This document shows, in pieces, positions 26,421 through 35,259 of a DNA stretch of 64,000 nucleotides. The stretch is from Marivirga aurantiaca. GTDB taxonomy: Bacteria > Bacteroidota > Bacteroidia > Cytophagales > Cyclobacteriaceae. The DNA is taken from the NCBI RefSeq assembly GCF_016679925.1, contig NZ_JAEQBW010000006.1, positions 186,001-250,000 of the forward strand. The letters are read 5' to 3'. How positions within the stretch are numbered: position 1 is the first letter of the stretch; every line of letters starts with the position of its first letter. Below the pieces are notes generated by a model. It ran no database searches. It saw only the letters and a program-made list of their open reading frames with translations, and was not told where the DNA came from. The position numbers and the translations under genes are program-made.

Positions 26421-27059
26421 TTAATTTTCCTGTATGGTTACTAATTTTTGAGAGCTAAACATGGCTGCAGGAGAAATCACCTTTTCATCTAATGGAATGT
26501 CGTTTCCGTACCTTTCTTTAAGTTTTTCTCTGACAGCTTTCTGAGTTAAATCGAAATCAGAAAGTTGCTCCAATTGGCCAATCGGTATACCGGTGGCTTC
26601 TTTATAAATTTTCCATACCAGCTCAGAACAATAGATTTTATCATCAGACCATTCAAAGTATACATCATAATCTTTCCCCTTGAATTTTTCACCTGCCAGC
26701 TTCATCTTTTTTAGAATATCCGGGGTTAAAATTTGATCTGCACTTTTGAGTCTTTTAATTACGTAATGTCCTTTTTCACCTCGTTTTATCCATTCTGAGA
26801 GTGGTGTTAATTTTACAGGCTGAACAGCTTCATAGACTAAGAACCGGCCATCATTTTCATAGATAATTCCCATGTGGCTGTATTTGGAATCTGTTGCCAA
26901 TTGAATGGCTTTACTCTGGCTTGATTTTGAAGTTTGAAAAATGATGTCACCGCTTTGGATGATGTTTTCCATCTCCTGAATTTCTTCTGCTTTTTTACCC
27001 TCAGTGCAAGCCAGGAGAAATGTGAGTGTGATAAGGAAGATTAGTTTCAAGGAATACAT
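26421..27059 (-). CDS. YiiX/YebB-like NlpC/P60 cysteine hydrolase lipoprotein
   Basis: 212 residues. A lipoprotein signal ends at Cys18 (FLLACTEG). A permuted NlpC/P60-type fold is shown by SGDIIFQTSKSSQS (36-49), the catalytic His62 in SKYSHMGIIYE and Cys144 in KIYCSELVWKIY. Known members hydrolyse peptide or amide bonds, some acting on cell wall or lipid amides; the substrate is unknown here. It is periplasmic or outer-membrane facing. It stands alone, with a MITE-like element (M5) 17 bp upstream of its start, which could influence its promoter. Confidence 0.8.
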   Translation of the reverse strand: MYSLKLIFLITLTFLLACTEGKKAEEIQEMENIIQSGDIIFQTSKSSQSKAIQLATDSKYSHMGIIYENDGRFLVYEAVQPVKLTPLSEWIKRGEKGHYVIKRLKSADQILTPDILKKMKLAGEKFKGKDYDVYFEWSDDKIYCSELVWKIYKEATGIPIGQLEQLSDFDLTQKAVREKLKERYGNDIPLDEKVISPAAMFSSQKLVTIQEN

Positions 27060-27075
27060 ATTATAATTCGTAATT

Positions 27076-27183
27076 CAATGTCGTTTAGTTAAGCTTTCAA
27101 CTAAAACCTCAACCTTCCATCCTTCTCTCCCGATTGGGACAAGCTAAAAGGAGAAGGAAGTTTGTCTTAACTAAACGACATTG
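27076..27183. mobile_element. MITE-like element M5
   Basis: 108 bp, in the opposite orientation to M1-M4. Ends are CAATGTCGTTTAGTTAAG and CTTAACTAAACGACATTG, perfectly complementary. The flanks ATTCGTAATT (27066-27075) and ATTCATAATT (27184-27193) agree at 9 of 10 positions, a target duplication. The core matches M2 (AGCTTGTCCCAATCGGGAGA on the minus strand). The rest of the 27060-27382 gap shows no gene. Confidence 0.85.
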
Positions 27184-27382
27184 ATTCATAATTGAAGTTT
27201 TTTTCAGCTAAACGAATAAAAGTAATGATTTATGTTTTAGTAGACAATGGCATTAGAACAAATGAGGAGGTGTTAAACAAAGGAAGAGTGGCTTTTGGTG
27301 AAAGTAGGCACTAACTGGTGGATATCCCAACTTATTCACTTCAACACTTCTGCACTTCAAAACCTATAAACCTGCCAACTTA

Positions 27383-28738
27383 CTACCTTTTCTTCTTTTT
27401 CTGTTGATTGAATTGCTTATCGCCACGGGTTTGGGCTTTTTTATGTTTGGCGGCCAATTTTTTACGATAGGAGCCCCCTTCATTTACCTTTTTATTTTTC
27501 TCCAGCTTTTCATGATGACTCGGGCCTTTTTTCTCATCTTTCTCGTTCCTGAAAAAGCTTTTATCATTTGTTTCTATCCGCTCTTCCGGAATGAGCTCAT
27601 TATTAATAACCACTTCCTCAGGGAAATCGATAAGTGGTATTTTATAATCCATCAGACTTTCAATGGCTTCTTTTGCTTCTTCTTCTCTTTCGGTGTAAAA
27701 AAGAATGCTTTTACCTTCCAGTGTAGCCCTGCCTGTCCTTCCAATGCGGTGCATGTAATTCTCAGGATAAGCCGGTGTGTCGAAATTGATCACATGAGAT
27801 ACTTTGTCCAAATCCAGTCCCCTGGAGATTACATCCGTGGCTATTAAGAGTCTTTTTTCACCACTTTCAAATTCCTGCACAGATCTCATCCTGTAGTTTT
27901 GTGATTTATTGGAATGGATAATGGCTTTTGAGGAACCAAAGGAGTCTTCCAGGCAATCGAACAATCTGTCAGCCATTTTTTTATTCGAGACAAAAACCAA
28001 TACTTTTTGGTATTCCTCTTTATTGCTCAACAAATGAGTAAGTAAGTTCACTTTGGTGAAGAAGTTTTTGACCGGGTAAGCCTGCTGTGAAATATTATCC
28101 AAAGGAGTACCACTTGGGGCAATGGAAATTCTGTGAGGTGCAACAAAAAAGTCATCCATCAATGCATCTACATCATCCGTCATGGTAGCCGAAAACATGA
28201 TGTTTTGTCTGCGTGCCGGCAACAGATCCAGGATGTTGATCAACTGTGGGCGAAAACCCAGGTCCAGCATTACATCTACCTCATCAATCACCAATTTATT
28301 GATGTCTTTCAGGCTTAAGGATCTTTTAATGACTAAATCATAAAGCCTGCCGGGAGTAGCCACCAGAATGTCCAGTCCCTCGGCTATGGCTTGTTTTTGT
28401 AGTTTAATGTTGGCCTCACCAAATATACCCAGAACACGTATATTTATGTATTTGGCATAGCTGTTAATATTCTCCACCACTTGCGTTACCAGTTCCCTGG
28501 TAGGGACCATGATTAAAATCCTGGGATTATCCTGCTTTGAAAACTTTAGCTGTTGTAATATGGGAAGCAAATAAGCCAGGGTTTTACCGGTACCTGTTTG
28601 TGCAATACCTACTACATCTTTACCTGACATTACCACCGGAAAAGCCTGCTCCTGTATGGGCGTAGGTGTTTCAAAGCTCAGCTCTTCAATGGCATTATTT
28701 AATTGTTTTGTCAGTTTAAAATTTTCAAAAGTAATCAT
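27383..28738 (-). CDS. DEAD-box RNA helicase (DEVD variant)
   Basis: 451 residues. Motifs in order: Q-motif TPTPIQEQA (25-33), Walker A AQTGTGKT (46-53), PTREL (79-83), TPGR (128-131), motif II IDEVDVML with DEVD in place of DEAD (152-155), SAT (183-185), and motif VI HRIGRTGRA near 330. The C-terminal tail (about 390-451) is very basic and likely binds RNA. It is probably an ATP-dependent helper of ribosome assembly or RNA decay; the exact RhlE/SrmB-type role is not decidable. It is monocistronic. Confidence 0.9.
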   Translation of the reverse strand: MITFENFKLTKQLNNAIEELSFETPTPIQEQAFPVVMSGKDVVGIAQTGTGKTLAYLLPILQQLKFSKQDNPRILIMVPTRELVTQVVENINSYAKYINIRVLGIFGEANIKLQKQAIAEGLDILVATPGRLYDLVIKRSLSLKDINKLVIDEVDVMLDLGFRPQLINILDLLPARRQNIMFSATMTDDVDALMDDFFVAPHRISIAPSGTPLDNISQQAYPVKNFFTKVNLLTHLLSNKEEYQKVLVFVSNKKMADRLFDCLEDSFGSSKAIIHSNKSQNYRMRSVQEFESGEKRLLIATDVISRGLDLDKVSHVINFDTPAYPENYMHRIGRTGRATLEGKSILFYTEREEEAKEAIESLMDYKIPLIDFPEEVVINNELIPEERIETNDKSFFRNEKDEKKGPSHHEKLEKNKKVNEGGSYRKKLAAKHKKAQTRGDKQFNQQKKKKR

Positions 28739-29025
28739 CAGAATAGTTATTTATGCAAAGGTAACTATTTGAGACTGGCAATAATTGAATAGAGCCTGCA
28801 TTATTGTGTAGAAAATAAATACTTTGATGAAAAGATTGACTATGAGCGAGTTCTAATTATGATGAAGGTATCTATCAATTCTATTAGGGATACCCAATTT
28901 ATTCTTTACTGCTTTTTCAGACACTTAAATTTGCTCTTATCATTAAATCTATAAGCCTGTTTTTGTTTTTCAAGTAAAAGAACATGGGAAATTATGTAAA
29001 TTGTTATCCCGTAAGTTCTACTACC

Positions 29026-29484
29026 TTAATGTAATTTCATCTTTAAAATGGGAAAGTCTTTACCCTGGCTGTCTTTCTCTGTCCTGTCGTAGGTGATGAA
29101 CCCAAATTTGGAATAGAATTCAACAGCTTTTCCATTGTCTTCGTTTACATCCACTTCAGTTGCGTTCAGTTTTTCCAGCCCGAATTTTAATAATGTCTTC
29201 CCCCAACCTTTTCCAAAGAAATGCGGATCAATAAATAGCATTTCGATCTTGTTTTCTGCCACCCCGATAAAGCCGTTTAGCTTTTCTTCATGAAATGAGC
29301 AATAAACCTGAAACGATTGAAAATCTATATCCTTTACTATCCCTTTAAAATAGTCAATGTCACTTGGTTTTAAAAAATGGTGTGTAGCCCGAACAGATTT
29401 TTCCCAAACTTCCACTAAACTATTTCGGTGTTCTTCTCTATATTTTTGTATTTTGATTTCCAATTTAATCCATTCATTTTTCAA
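29026..29484 (-). CDS. GNAT family N-acetyltransferase (YjaB-like)
   Basis: 152 residues. A GNAT fold is shown by VWEKSVRATHHFLKPSDI near the start, the acetyl-CoA loop region FGKGWGKTLLKFGLEKL, and EVDVNEDNGKAVEFYSKFGF. The overall pattern resembles E. coli YjaB. It would transfer an acetyl group to an amine; the target is unknown. It overlaps the upstream SRPBCC gene by 11 bp, indicating translational coupling. Confidence 0.8.
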   Translation of the reverse strand: MKNEWIKLEIKIQKYREEHRNSLVEVWEKSVRATHHFLKPSDIDYFKGIVKDIDFQSFQVYCSFHEEKLNGFIGVAENKIEMLFIDPHFFGKGWGKTLLKFGLEKLNATEVDVNEDNGKAVEFYSKFGFITYDRTEKDSQGKDFPILKMKLH

Positions 29485-30013
29485 GCTGGGTTTTTAATTC
29501 ATTCAATCCTTCCTGAAAGTCATTGCCTATCATTTCTTCAAAATCCATAAAAAGCATCATCAGGTTCATAGGGTAATCCATATGTCCGCTAAACCCCCAT
29601 TTTACCTTGGTTTGATTTTCCGAAACTGCTTCAGTTGTCATAAATGCAGGTGCAGTGGATTCCATGGGTTTGATAAAACGAAGCTCATAATCAATTCTTT
29701 CCCCTTCAATAATGTTGGTGATTTCTTGCTCGCCTGTACCGACTTCATCATTGTCACTTTCCCAGGCTGAGACAAAGCCTACAGTCCCGTCTGTTCCACG
29801 ATAGGTCTTTTTCATTTCCGGGTCCATTGTTGCCCACTTGCTGAAATTATCTTGGTTTTTGAGGTACTTTACATAATCAAAAACTTCTTGTTGAGGCTTG
29901 TTAATAATAATTTCCCGTTCTACTTCGTAAGTTTTGTTTACGAATAAGGCTATAATTAAAGGAATAGCAATTATAATTGCTATGGCGATCAAGATTTTCT
30001 TTGGAGTTCCCAT
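29474..30013 (-). CDS. SRPBCC (START-like) domain protein with N-terminal membrane anchor
   Basis: 179 residues. A membrane segment (about 8-26, rich in Ile) precedes a lipid-cavity SRPBCC domain (VEREIIINKPQQEVFDYVKYLKNQDNFSKW...ERIDYELRFIKPME). Similar Bacteroidota proteins are annotated as polyketide cyclase or SRPBCC family and bind hydrophobic ligands. It forms a two-gene unit with the GNAT gene (11-bp overlap). A long hairpin lies about 64 bp upstream of its start. Confidence 0.75.
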   Translation of the reverse strand: MGTPKKILIAIAIIIAIPLIIALFVNKTYEVEREIIINKPQQEVFDYVKYLKNQDNFSKWATMDPEMKKTYRGTDGTVGFVSAWESDNDEVGTGEQEITNIIEGERIDYELRFIKPMESTAPAFMTTEAVSENQTKVKWGFSGHMDYPMNLMMLFMDFEEMIGNDFQEGLNELKTQLEK

Positions 30014-30076
30014 CTGTACAACTATGTTTAGGTTAGTTGTAAATTTAGCTTGTAATATTCATATAAAAAAATAAAT

Positions 30077-30119
30077 AATCCCATATAAAACACTATTATA
30101 CTGTATTTTATATGGGATT
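30077..30119 (-). terminator. 14-bp perfect inverted repeat
   Basis: AATCCCATATAAAA (30077-30090) and TTTTATATGGGATT (30106-30119), with a 15-nt loop. Read on the minus strand the second arm is followed by an A/T-rich tail with a run of seven T, so it probably terminates the upstream lipoprotein gene. Confidence 0.7.
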
Positions 30120-30297
30120 GATAGCCTTTATGCTATAAGTTATTACATACTTCGCTAGGTGTTGATAGTTGAAACATTCGTTTTAAAAGAAAAACAAGCA
30201 GAAGGTTACTCAGGGTTTCAATTTTCAATCAATTTATAGACCAATAAATCAATTGAAAATTTCCAAAGTCATTGCCGATTTTTTTTGCTAAAATTCT

Positions 30298-30921
30298 TTA
30301 AAAAGGGTAACTGGTTATACCAATTGTAGTCCATACTCCCTCTTTCTTTTCCAAATAATGGAGTCCTGCTGCTTTTAATGTGGGACCTTCGGGGGATTCC
30401 ATGAACCAAAATAACTCAATTCCTAACATGGCCTGTGTTTTGTCCTCATTAAAACCTATGTTGTTGAGGGAGACGAATGTGCTATTTGACTCAGGATATT
30501 TTGTTTTAAATAAGTCCCAACCTTTATAGCTATCTTCTCTTTCAAAATAATAAGCATACTCTTCATTGGACATAAGTTTCGTCTCTGCTGTTGCGACTTC
30601 AATCTTTTCATCCAGCAAGTAGGAGCTTTGATTTGCCTGAAGGTATAGGTCAAATAAGCCGGGCTCCATATTTTTCATCTTTTCTAAACTGAAAAATAAT
30701 TCAAAGTGGTCTTTAGGTGGGGTATATACTGAGGTTTTCTGATTAATAATCAGATGTTTTATACTCATTCTCTCCAGACTGGCACTATATACCAGGTATT
30801 CTTCTGCACTTAGCTCATCATGTGGGTCTAATGCAAATTCAGGAGTAAGTTCGTCTTTCTTATCGCATGACAAAAGAAAGAAAATGCTCAATAGGAGAAG
30901 AGTAAATATTGCTTTTTTCAT
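30298..30921 (-). CDS. Lipoprotein of unknown function
   Basis: 207 residues. A clear lipoprotein signal ends at Cys19 (FFLLSCDKKDE). The mature protein is hydrophilic, with no domain I recognise; the end (YLEKKEGVWTTIGITSYPF) resembles small outer-membrane-facing Bacteroidota proteins. It is monocistronic and is followed by the hairpin at 30077. Confidence 0.6.
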   Translation of the reverse strand: MKKAIFTLLLLSIFFLLSCDKKDELTPEFALDPHDELSAEEYLVYSASLERMSIKHLIINQKTSVYTPPKDHFELFFSLEKMKNMEPGLFDLYLQANQSSYLLDEKIEVATAETKLMSNEEYAYYFEREDSYKGWDLFKTKYPESNSTFVSLNNIGFNEDKTQAMLGIELFWFMESPEGPTLKAAGLHYLEKKEGVWTTIGITSYPF

Positions 30922-31054
30922 ACGGTAAAATTAAGTGATTATCAGGAATTATTTTTATGCTGATATAGTAAAAAAACAGAAAATTATCACCGGAAAAATC
31001 CTCGTCTATTACTATTAGATTTCACTATAATCCCTTAATATGAACCATACACTA

Positions 31055-31765
31055 CTAAGAGGGTGAAGTGGAAACCATCTCCTTTTTATTCTTTGCGCTA
31101 AAAATCAAGAACCACACGCAAATGCCCAGTTCACCAATGCTGGCTGGTAACCTTATGTAGGAAGAAATGCCCATTTCATCATAATGAGGAAGTAGGGAAT
31201 AACCAAAGAAATTTATTAAGTAACCTAAACTTCCAAGCATTAGAAAAATGCCTAGAGTTTTTGGCAGAAACCCGGATTTAAATACTAAATAACCAAAAGG
31301 GAACAGCCAAAGTCCCCAGAAAATGGAGGCAATAAGAATCCCATTGTTATACGATTCTAAAGATAGCATCACTTGAGCCTGCAACTGCTCTGCTGTCAGT
31401 ACTTTTAAATATTCTGCACCGCTTAATAGGGAAAGAATATCAAATTTATATAATATACTGATAAATGAAATGGGAACACTTACTACTGCGAGTATCACCA
31501 TGAGTGATGCCATTGTTTTATCAACTTGCGAGAGTAATTTGTATAGTACCAGGGGTAATATTAAGAAGAATGTATAACATAATAAGCCACTTACAGCACC
31601 CAATCGATAGAGCGATTCAGAAGCTATAATATTATTTACAGTTGCGGAAGCATCACTCCACACGATGAGCTTTGAAGGTACGTACATCAGACTGAAGATG
31701 CCACACAATACTACCATTAGATAAACCAGGCCGGCAAATCTTGCAATCTTTTTGTTTGAATTCAT
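31055..31765 (-). CDS. DUF4386 family membrane protein
   Basis: 236 residues with about six membrane helices. The order RFAGLVYLMVVLCGIFSL, ASESLYRLGAVSGLL, LLSLESYNNGILIASIFWGLWLFPFG and a C-terminal GYLINFFGYSLLPHYD matches DUF4386 proteins, which are of unknown function. It lies in the inner membrane. There is no partner in the same operon. The 290 bp after the next gene hold nothing clear. Confidence 0.8.
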   Translation of the reverse strand: MNSNKKIARFAGLVYLMVVLCGIFSLMYVPSKLIVWSDASATVNNIIASESLYRLGAVSGLLCYTFFLILPLVLYKLLSQVDKTMASLMVILAVVSVPISFISILYKFDILSLLSGAEYLKVLTAEQLQAQVMLSLESYNNGILIASIFWGLWLFPFGYLVFKSGFLPKTLGIFLMLGSLGYLINFFGYSLLPHYDEMGISSYIRLPASIGELGICVWFLIFSAKNKKEMVSTSPS

Positions 31766-32056
31766 TCTTAGTATTTTTATTCTCGTGTAAAACCCTCTAT
31801 TGGTTGCACCTTGCTTTGCAAAATAGTTACATCCTTGGAAGTTACTTATTTAGTAATTTATTTCTATCTCTGACCTGCTTTTTTTTCAGTAATTTAAATA
31901 GTTTACGCCAACTGTTTTTTTCTTCCAATGACGTATCCTCAACTCCCTTCTAAATTTTTAAAGCTTCTGACAACCATTTCACTATATTGTCCTGCTGTTC
32001 ATCATGAGATTATAGGAATGTTTGATTACAGATTTTGGTAATCAGTTAATACGCCC

Positions 32057-33571
32057 TCATTGTTTCTCAAGCTTTATGTAAAATGGATAGGCATAATACT
32101 CTCTGTCTGCTGCGGCCAGGGCTACAATAGTTCCGGTCATATTGTTATTGTCTTTAAATAGTTTTAAAGACATAAATTGACTCATTTCCTGGCGAATGTC
32201 TTCTGAAGGTAAATTGCCAGGATACATTCCAATAAACGAATTCTTATTTATCATACCGTTCAATAAAATTGATTTGTTGGGAATCGGATTATCATTTGTG
32301 AAATACGATTTATAGGTATAGTCAAGATACTCCATCATAATTGTGCCATCAGAATTAATATGTAATGTACAAGGGATATCTAAACCCTCTACGCTCATAG
32401 TTCCTTTCCAAGTGCCGTAAAGGCTTGTGTCCGCAGTATGTTGTTTGTAATTGGCTATCTCATTTGTAGGTTTCGGATTATAGCCTGGTAAAACAATACT
32501 ACTTAGCTGATCGGTAATTGCTCGTGAAAATGCTTGGTTTGAGGTGTTTAACATCACTGCAATGGCTATGTTTTCATCAGGAATAAGCTTTAGCATTGTG
32601 CTTGCTCCCATCATACCTCCTTCGTGCCAAACAATCCTGTACCCATCGTCATTTTTAAAGTACCAACCCAGTCCGTAATAAGTAGAATCATAGTAGGGGT
32701 AGATAACATCTGGATCTATATAATTGTGCATCAAATCAACTTCTTTAGGAGAGAGTATGTCATTTTCCTGGCTGATTAGATGGAACATTCCAAATTTGAT
32801 TAAATCCTGAATACTGGAATACACATTACCTGCTCCTGTTGTGTTGTTTATTATTTCAGGAAGTAATTTTAAATTCTTATCATATTTTTTAGCGACAGAC
32901 AATCCCGGATTATCAGGATTGTTGACGAAAGAGTTGTTCATACCAAGAGGATTGAATATTTCAGTTTGTAAAAATTGAGCGTATGATTTTCCACTTTGAT
33001 TGGAGATAATGTAATCAAGTAGTCCATAGCCAAGGTTTGAGTATTCACAAATGCGTCCGACAGGATAGAACAGTTTGCCATACTTATTAAAGGCAGTTTT
33101 AAAGTCGTCCCCTTCAAATGGTTCATCAGCATAATTTAATTGAAAATATGTTCCTAACCCTGAGGTATGGTTTAAGAGATTAATGATTTTAACATCAGAG
33201 GGATTGGTTTCTGTGGCTTTAAATTGTAGTGGGTCCATATACTTCTCTGCCTGAGAATAAATATCAATTATTTTTTGATGATTCAATATCATTACAGCTG
33301 TGGCAGTAATTGGTTTAGTAATAGAGGCTAATTGATAAGCAGTAGAAGAGTTGGCTTCAATTTTATTTTCAATATCTGCATAGCCGAAAGCATTTTGATA
33401 AATTATCATGCCATCTTTTGCAACAGCTATTGCAACAGAAGGGGTCTCTTCCTTCTCAATGGCTTCTTTGATAAAATGTTCAATCTTGCTAAAGTCTAAT
33501 GAGTTGTTTTGTTGGCCATTTAAATAACCTGGTATGATAAGGGCAAGTAATATGATGAGCTTTTTTTTCAT
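32057..33571 (-). CDS. Beta-lactamase-like serine hydrolase 1
   Basis: 504 residues from the ATG complementary to 33569-33571. The open frame extends 65 codons further but would run into the AraC regulator gene, and the signal peptide (KKKLIILLALIIPGYLNGQ) begins here. Class C-like motifs: SITK (83-86, catalytic Ser83), YSN (177-179) and HEGG (near 300). The C-terminal 150 residues are an extra beta domain (LYGTWKGTMSVEGLDIPCTL). Members include esterases and D-aminopeptidases acting outside the cell. The AraC-type regulator gene begins 52 bp upstream and likely controls it. Confidence 0.82.
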   Translation of the reverse strand: MKKKLIILLALIIPGYLNGQQNNSLDFSKIEHFIKEAIEKEETPSVAIAVAKDGMIIYQNAFGYADIENKIEANSSTAYQLASITKPITATAVMILNHQKIIDIYSQAEKYMDPLQFKATETNPSDVKIINLLNHTSGLGTYFQLNYADEPFEGDDFKTAFNKYGKLFYPVGRICEYSNLGYGLLDYIISNQSGKSYAQFLQTEIFNPLGMNNSFVNNPDNPGLSVAKKYDKNLKLLPEIINNTTGAGNVYSSIQDLIKFGMFHLISQENDILSPKEVDLMHNYIDPDVIYPYYDSTYYGLGWYFKNDDGYRIVWHEGGMMGASTMLKLIPDENIAIAVMLNTSNQAFSRAITDQLSSIVLPGYNPKPTNEIANYKQHTADTSLYGTWKGTMSVEGLDIPCTLHINSDGTIMMEYLDYTYKSYFTNDNPIPNKSILLNGMINKNSFIGMYPGNLPSEDIRQEMSQFMSLKLFKDNNNMTGTIVALAAADREYYAYPFYIKLEKQ

Positions 33572-33623
33572 AAATGTGAGTTTTGAATTAAATGATAAAG
33601 CAAAATTCACGGTTCTTGCGTCC

Positions 33624-34787
33624 TTATTCGTCCGAAATCGCGTCTTCGGACAAATTATTATTTTCTTTCTGTACCAGGAGATAATACTCTTTGGGAGTTT
33701 TCTTCGTATATTTTTTGAAGATGTGGTTAAAGGTAGATTTGGAAGCAAAACCACTTTCATAAGCATGGCCTAGTAATGTTAAGCCGGAGGCAGTTTTGTT
33801 GCTAATCCTACGAATGAATTCCTCAACACGATAACGATTGACAAATTCATGGAAATTCATTTTAAGTTCCTGGTTAATGGCCTTTGATATATGTTTCGCT
33901 TGTATGTCTAGTCGCTTTGATAATGATTTTAAGTGAAGATCCTGTTCCAGGTAAAGCTTTTCTTTTTCCATGCTTTCTTTTATGCTGTGTATAATCCCGG
34001 CATAATTAATATCCGGATTTTTCTCGTAAGTATTTAAATTGTCGTTGTTGATAAAGCCGCTTGTACCGGTTTGGGATCTTACATACCCTTGAAATCCTAC
34101 CCAAATAGTAAGTATTGATAGCAAGATAAACATGGGATAGAAATATATATGGGCATAATCTCCTGAGTAGATTAACAAGTCTATTATACGAACGCTAAAC
34201 CATATACACCAAAATGAAACAAAGGTAATTACAGGGGCGTGTAGCCATTGTAGTGATTTGTGTTGCAAAGACGAAAAATTGTTGTGCAACCACCTTTTGT
34301 AATCCAATAATAGCTTTACTGAAAATAGCATATACATTGAACCAGAAATAACCCCTATCCATTGCTGACACATAAAAAATATATGTTCAAAATTCTGAGG
34401 GCTTTCAAAGAGTTCTATTGCACCCTCTCTGTAAAAGGAGGTTCTATAATAAAAGAATTCCAATAAGACTGGTAAGAAATGCAGATACGATGTTTTTTCG
34501 ATTTTATATTCGGGATTGGTAATGCTTTTGGTATACAAATAAAGAGCTGGGCCAATTCCATAGAGGAGTTCTAGTCTTATATAAGGTATTAGTTCCGAAT
34601 ATCCACCTACTGATAAACCAAAATAAATGGCAATATTTGCTGCAGTCAGTCCAAAAAAGAATATTACTAATCCAAGTAGTGCACTTGCCTGTTTGTTCCG
34701 GTTTTTAAAAAACAGAAGTATGCTCAAAATAATGGCCTGCAATGATAAGATGGTGATGATTGTTATGGCTACTCTTCCTTGAATCAT
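33624..34787 (-). CDS. Membrane-anchored AraC-family regulator 1
   Basis: 387 residues. Seven or so N-terminal membrane helices (about 1-240, including an acidic/aromatic rich periplasmic-facing part) are followed by a C-terminal AraC DNA-binding domain (about 285-380: LYLEQDLHLKSLSKRLDIQAKHISKAINQ, GFASKSTFNHIFKKYTKKTPKEYY). Regulators of this shape in Bacteroidota sense an external signal through the membrane part. It is upstream of and transcribed with serine hydrolase 1, a module that is repeated at 36192-38555. Confidence 0.85.
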   Translation of the reverse strand: MIQGRVAITIITILSLQAIILSILLFFKNRNKQASALLGLVIFFFGLTAANIAIYFGLSVGGYSELIPYIRLELLYGIGPALYLYTKSITNPEYKIEKTSYLHFLPVLLEFFYYRTSFYREGAIELFESPQNFEHIFFMCQQWIGVISGSMYMLFSVKLLLDYKRWLHNNFSSLQHKSLQWLHAPVITFVSFWCIWFSVRIIDLLIYSGDYAHIYFYPMFILLSILTIWVGFQGYVRSQTGTSGFINNDNLNTYEKNPDINYAGIIHSIKESMEKEKLYLEQDLHLKSLSKRLDIQAKHISKAINQELKMNFHEFVNRYRVEEFIRRISNKTASGLTLLGHAYESGFASKSTFNHIFKKYTKKTPKEYYLLVQKENNNLSEDAISDE

Positions 34788-35259
34788 CAGAGACTAAACG
34801 GTTGGTTTTCTCATGCCGGATGAAGCCGTATTTGAGGGGAGTTCCTTCCGTACACTGTGCTGTTCAATTTGACAGAGTATGTGTTTTAATGAGCTATTTG
34901 CTTTCATCTGTAGTTGGCATCCAAGGTACTATTTTATCTCAAATAGTACAAGCACACCATTTTTCCAATAAAAGTATTTCACTTAAATTATAGATGAACT
35001 ATTATCTTAAAAAAGCTTGCACTTGCTGAAAACTATGATGGATTAATCATTGCCTGAAAATATATGAAGTATGTTTTTAGTATTAAGCGGTTTTTAAGCA
35101 AGCCGTAAATATACAATCCCGTTAATTTCTTCAAGCTTATCATAGGAAATAAAATATCCGTTGATATTGATCATTTCATTACAAGAAGAAGCTTTACTTA
35201 CAACCCTGATAAAATATTCATTTAAAAATAATTACTATTTTTACCTCAAAGCCCCTAAA
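34788..35259. other. Intergenic region
   Basis: It contains the promoters of the divergent AraC and lipoprotein genes. No convincing -33/-7 pair, repeat or RNA was recognised. Confidence 0.35.

Noticed and set aside
33572-33766. 65-codon N-terminal extension of serine hydrolase 1
   Set aside because: It overlaps the AraC regulator gene and has no signal peptide; a normal signal peptide starts at 33571.
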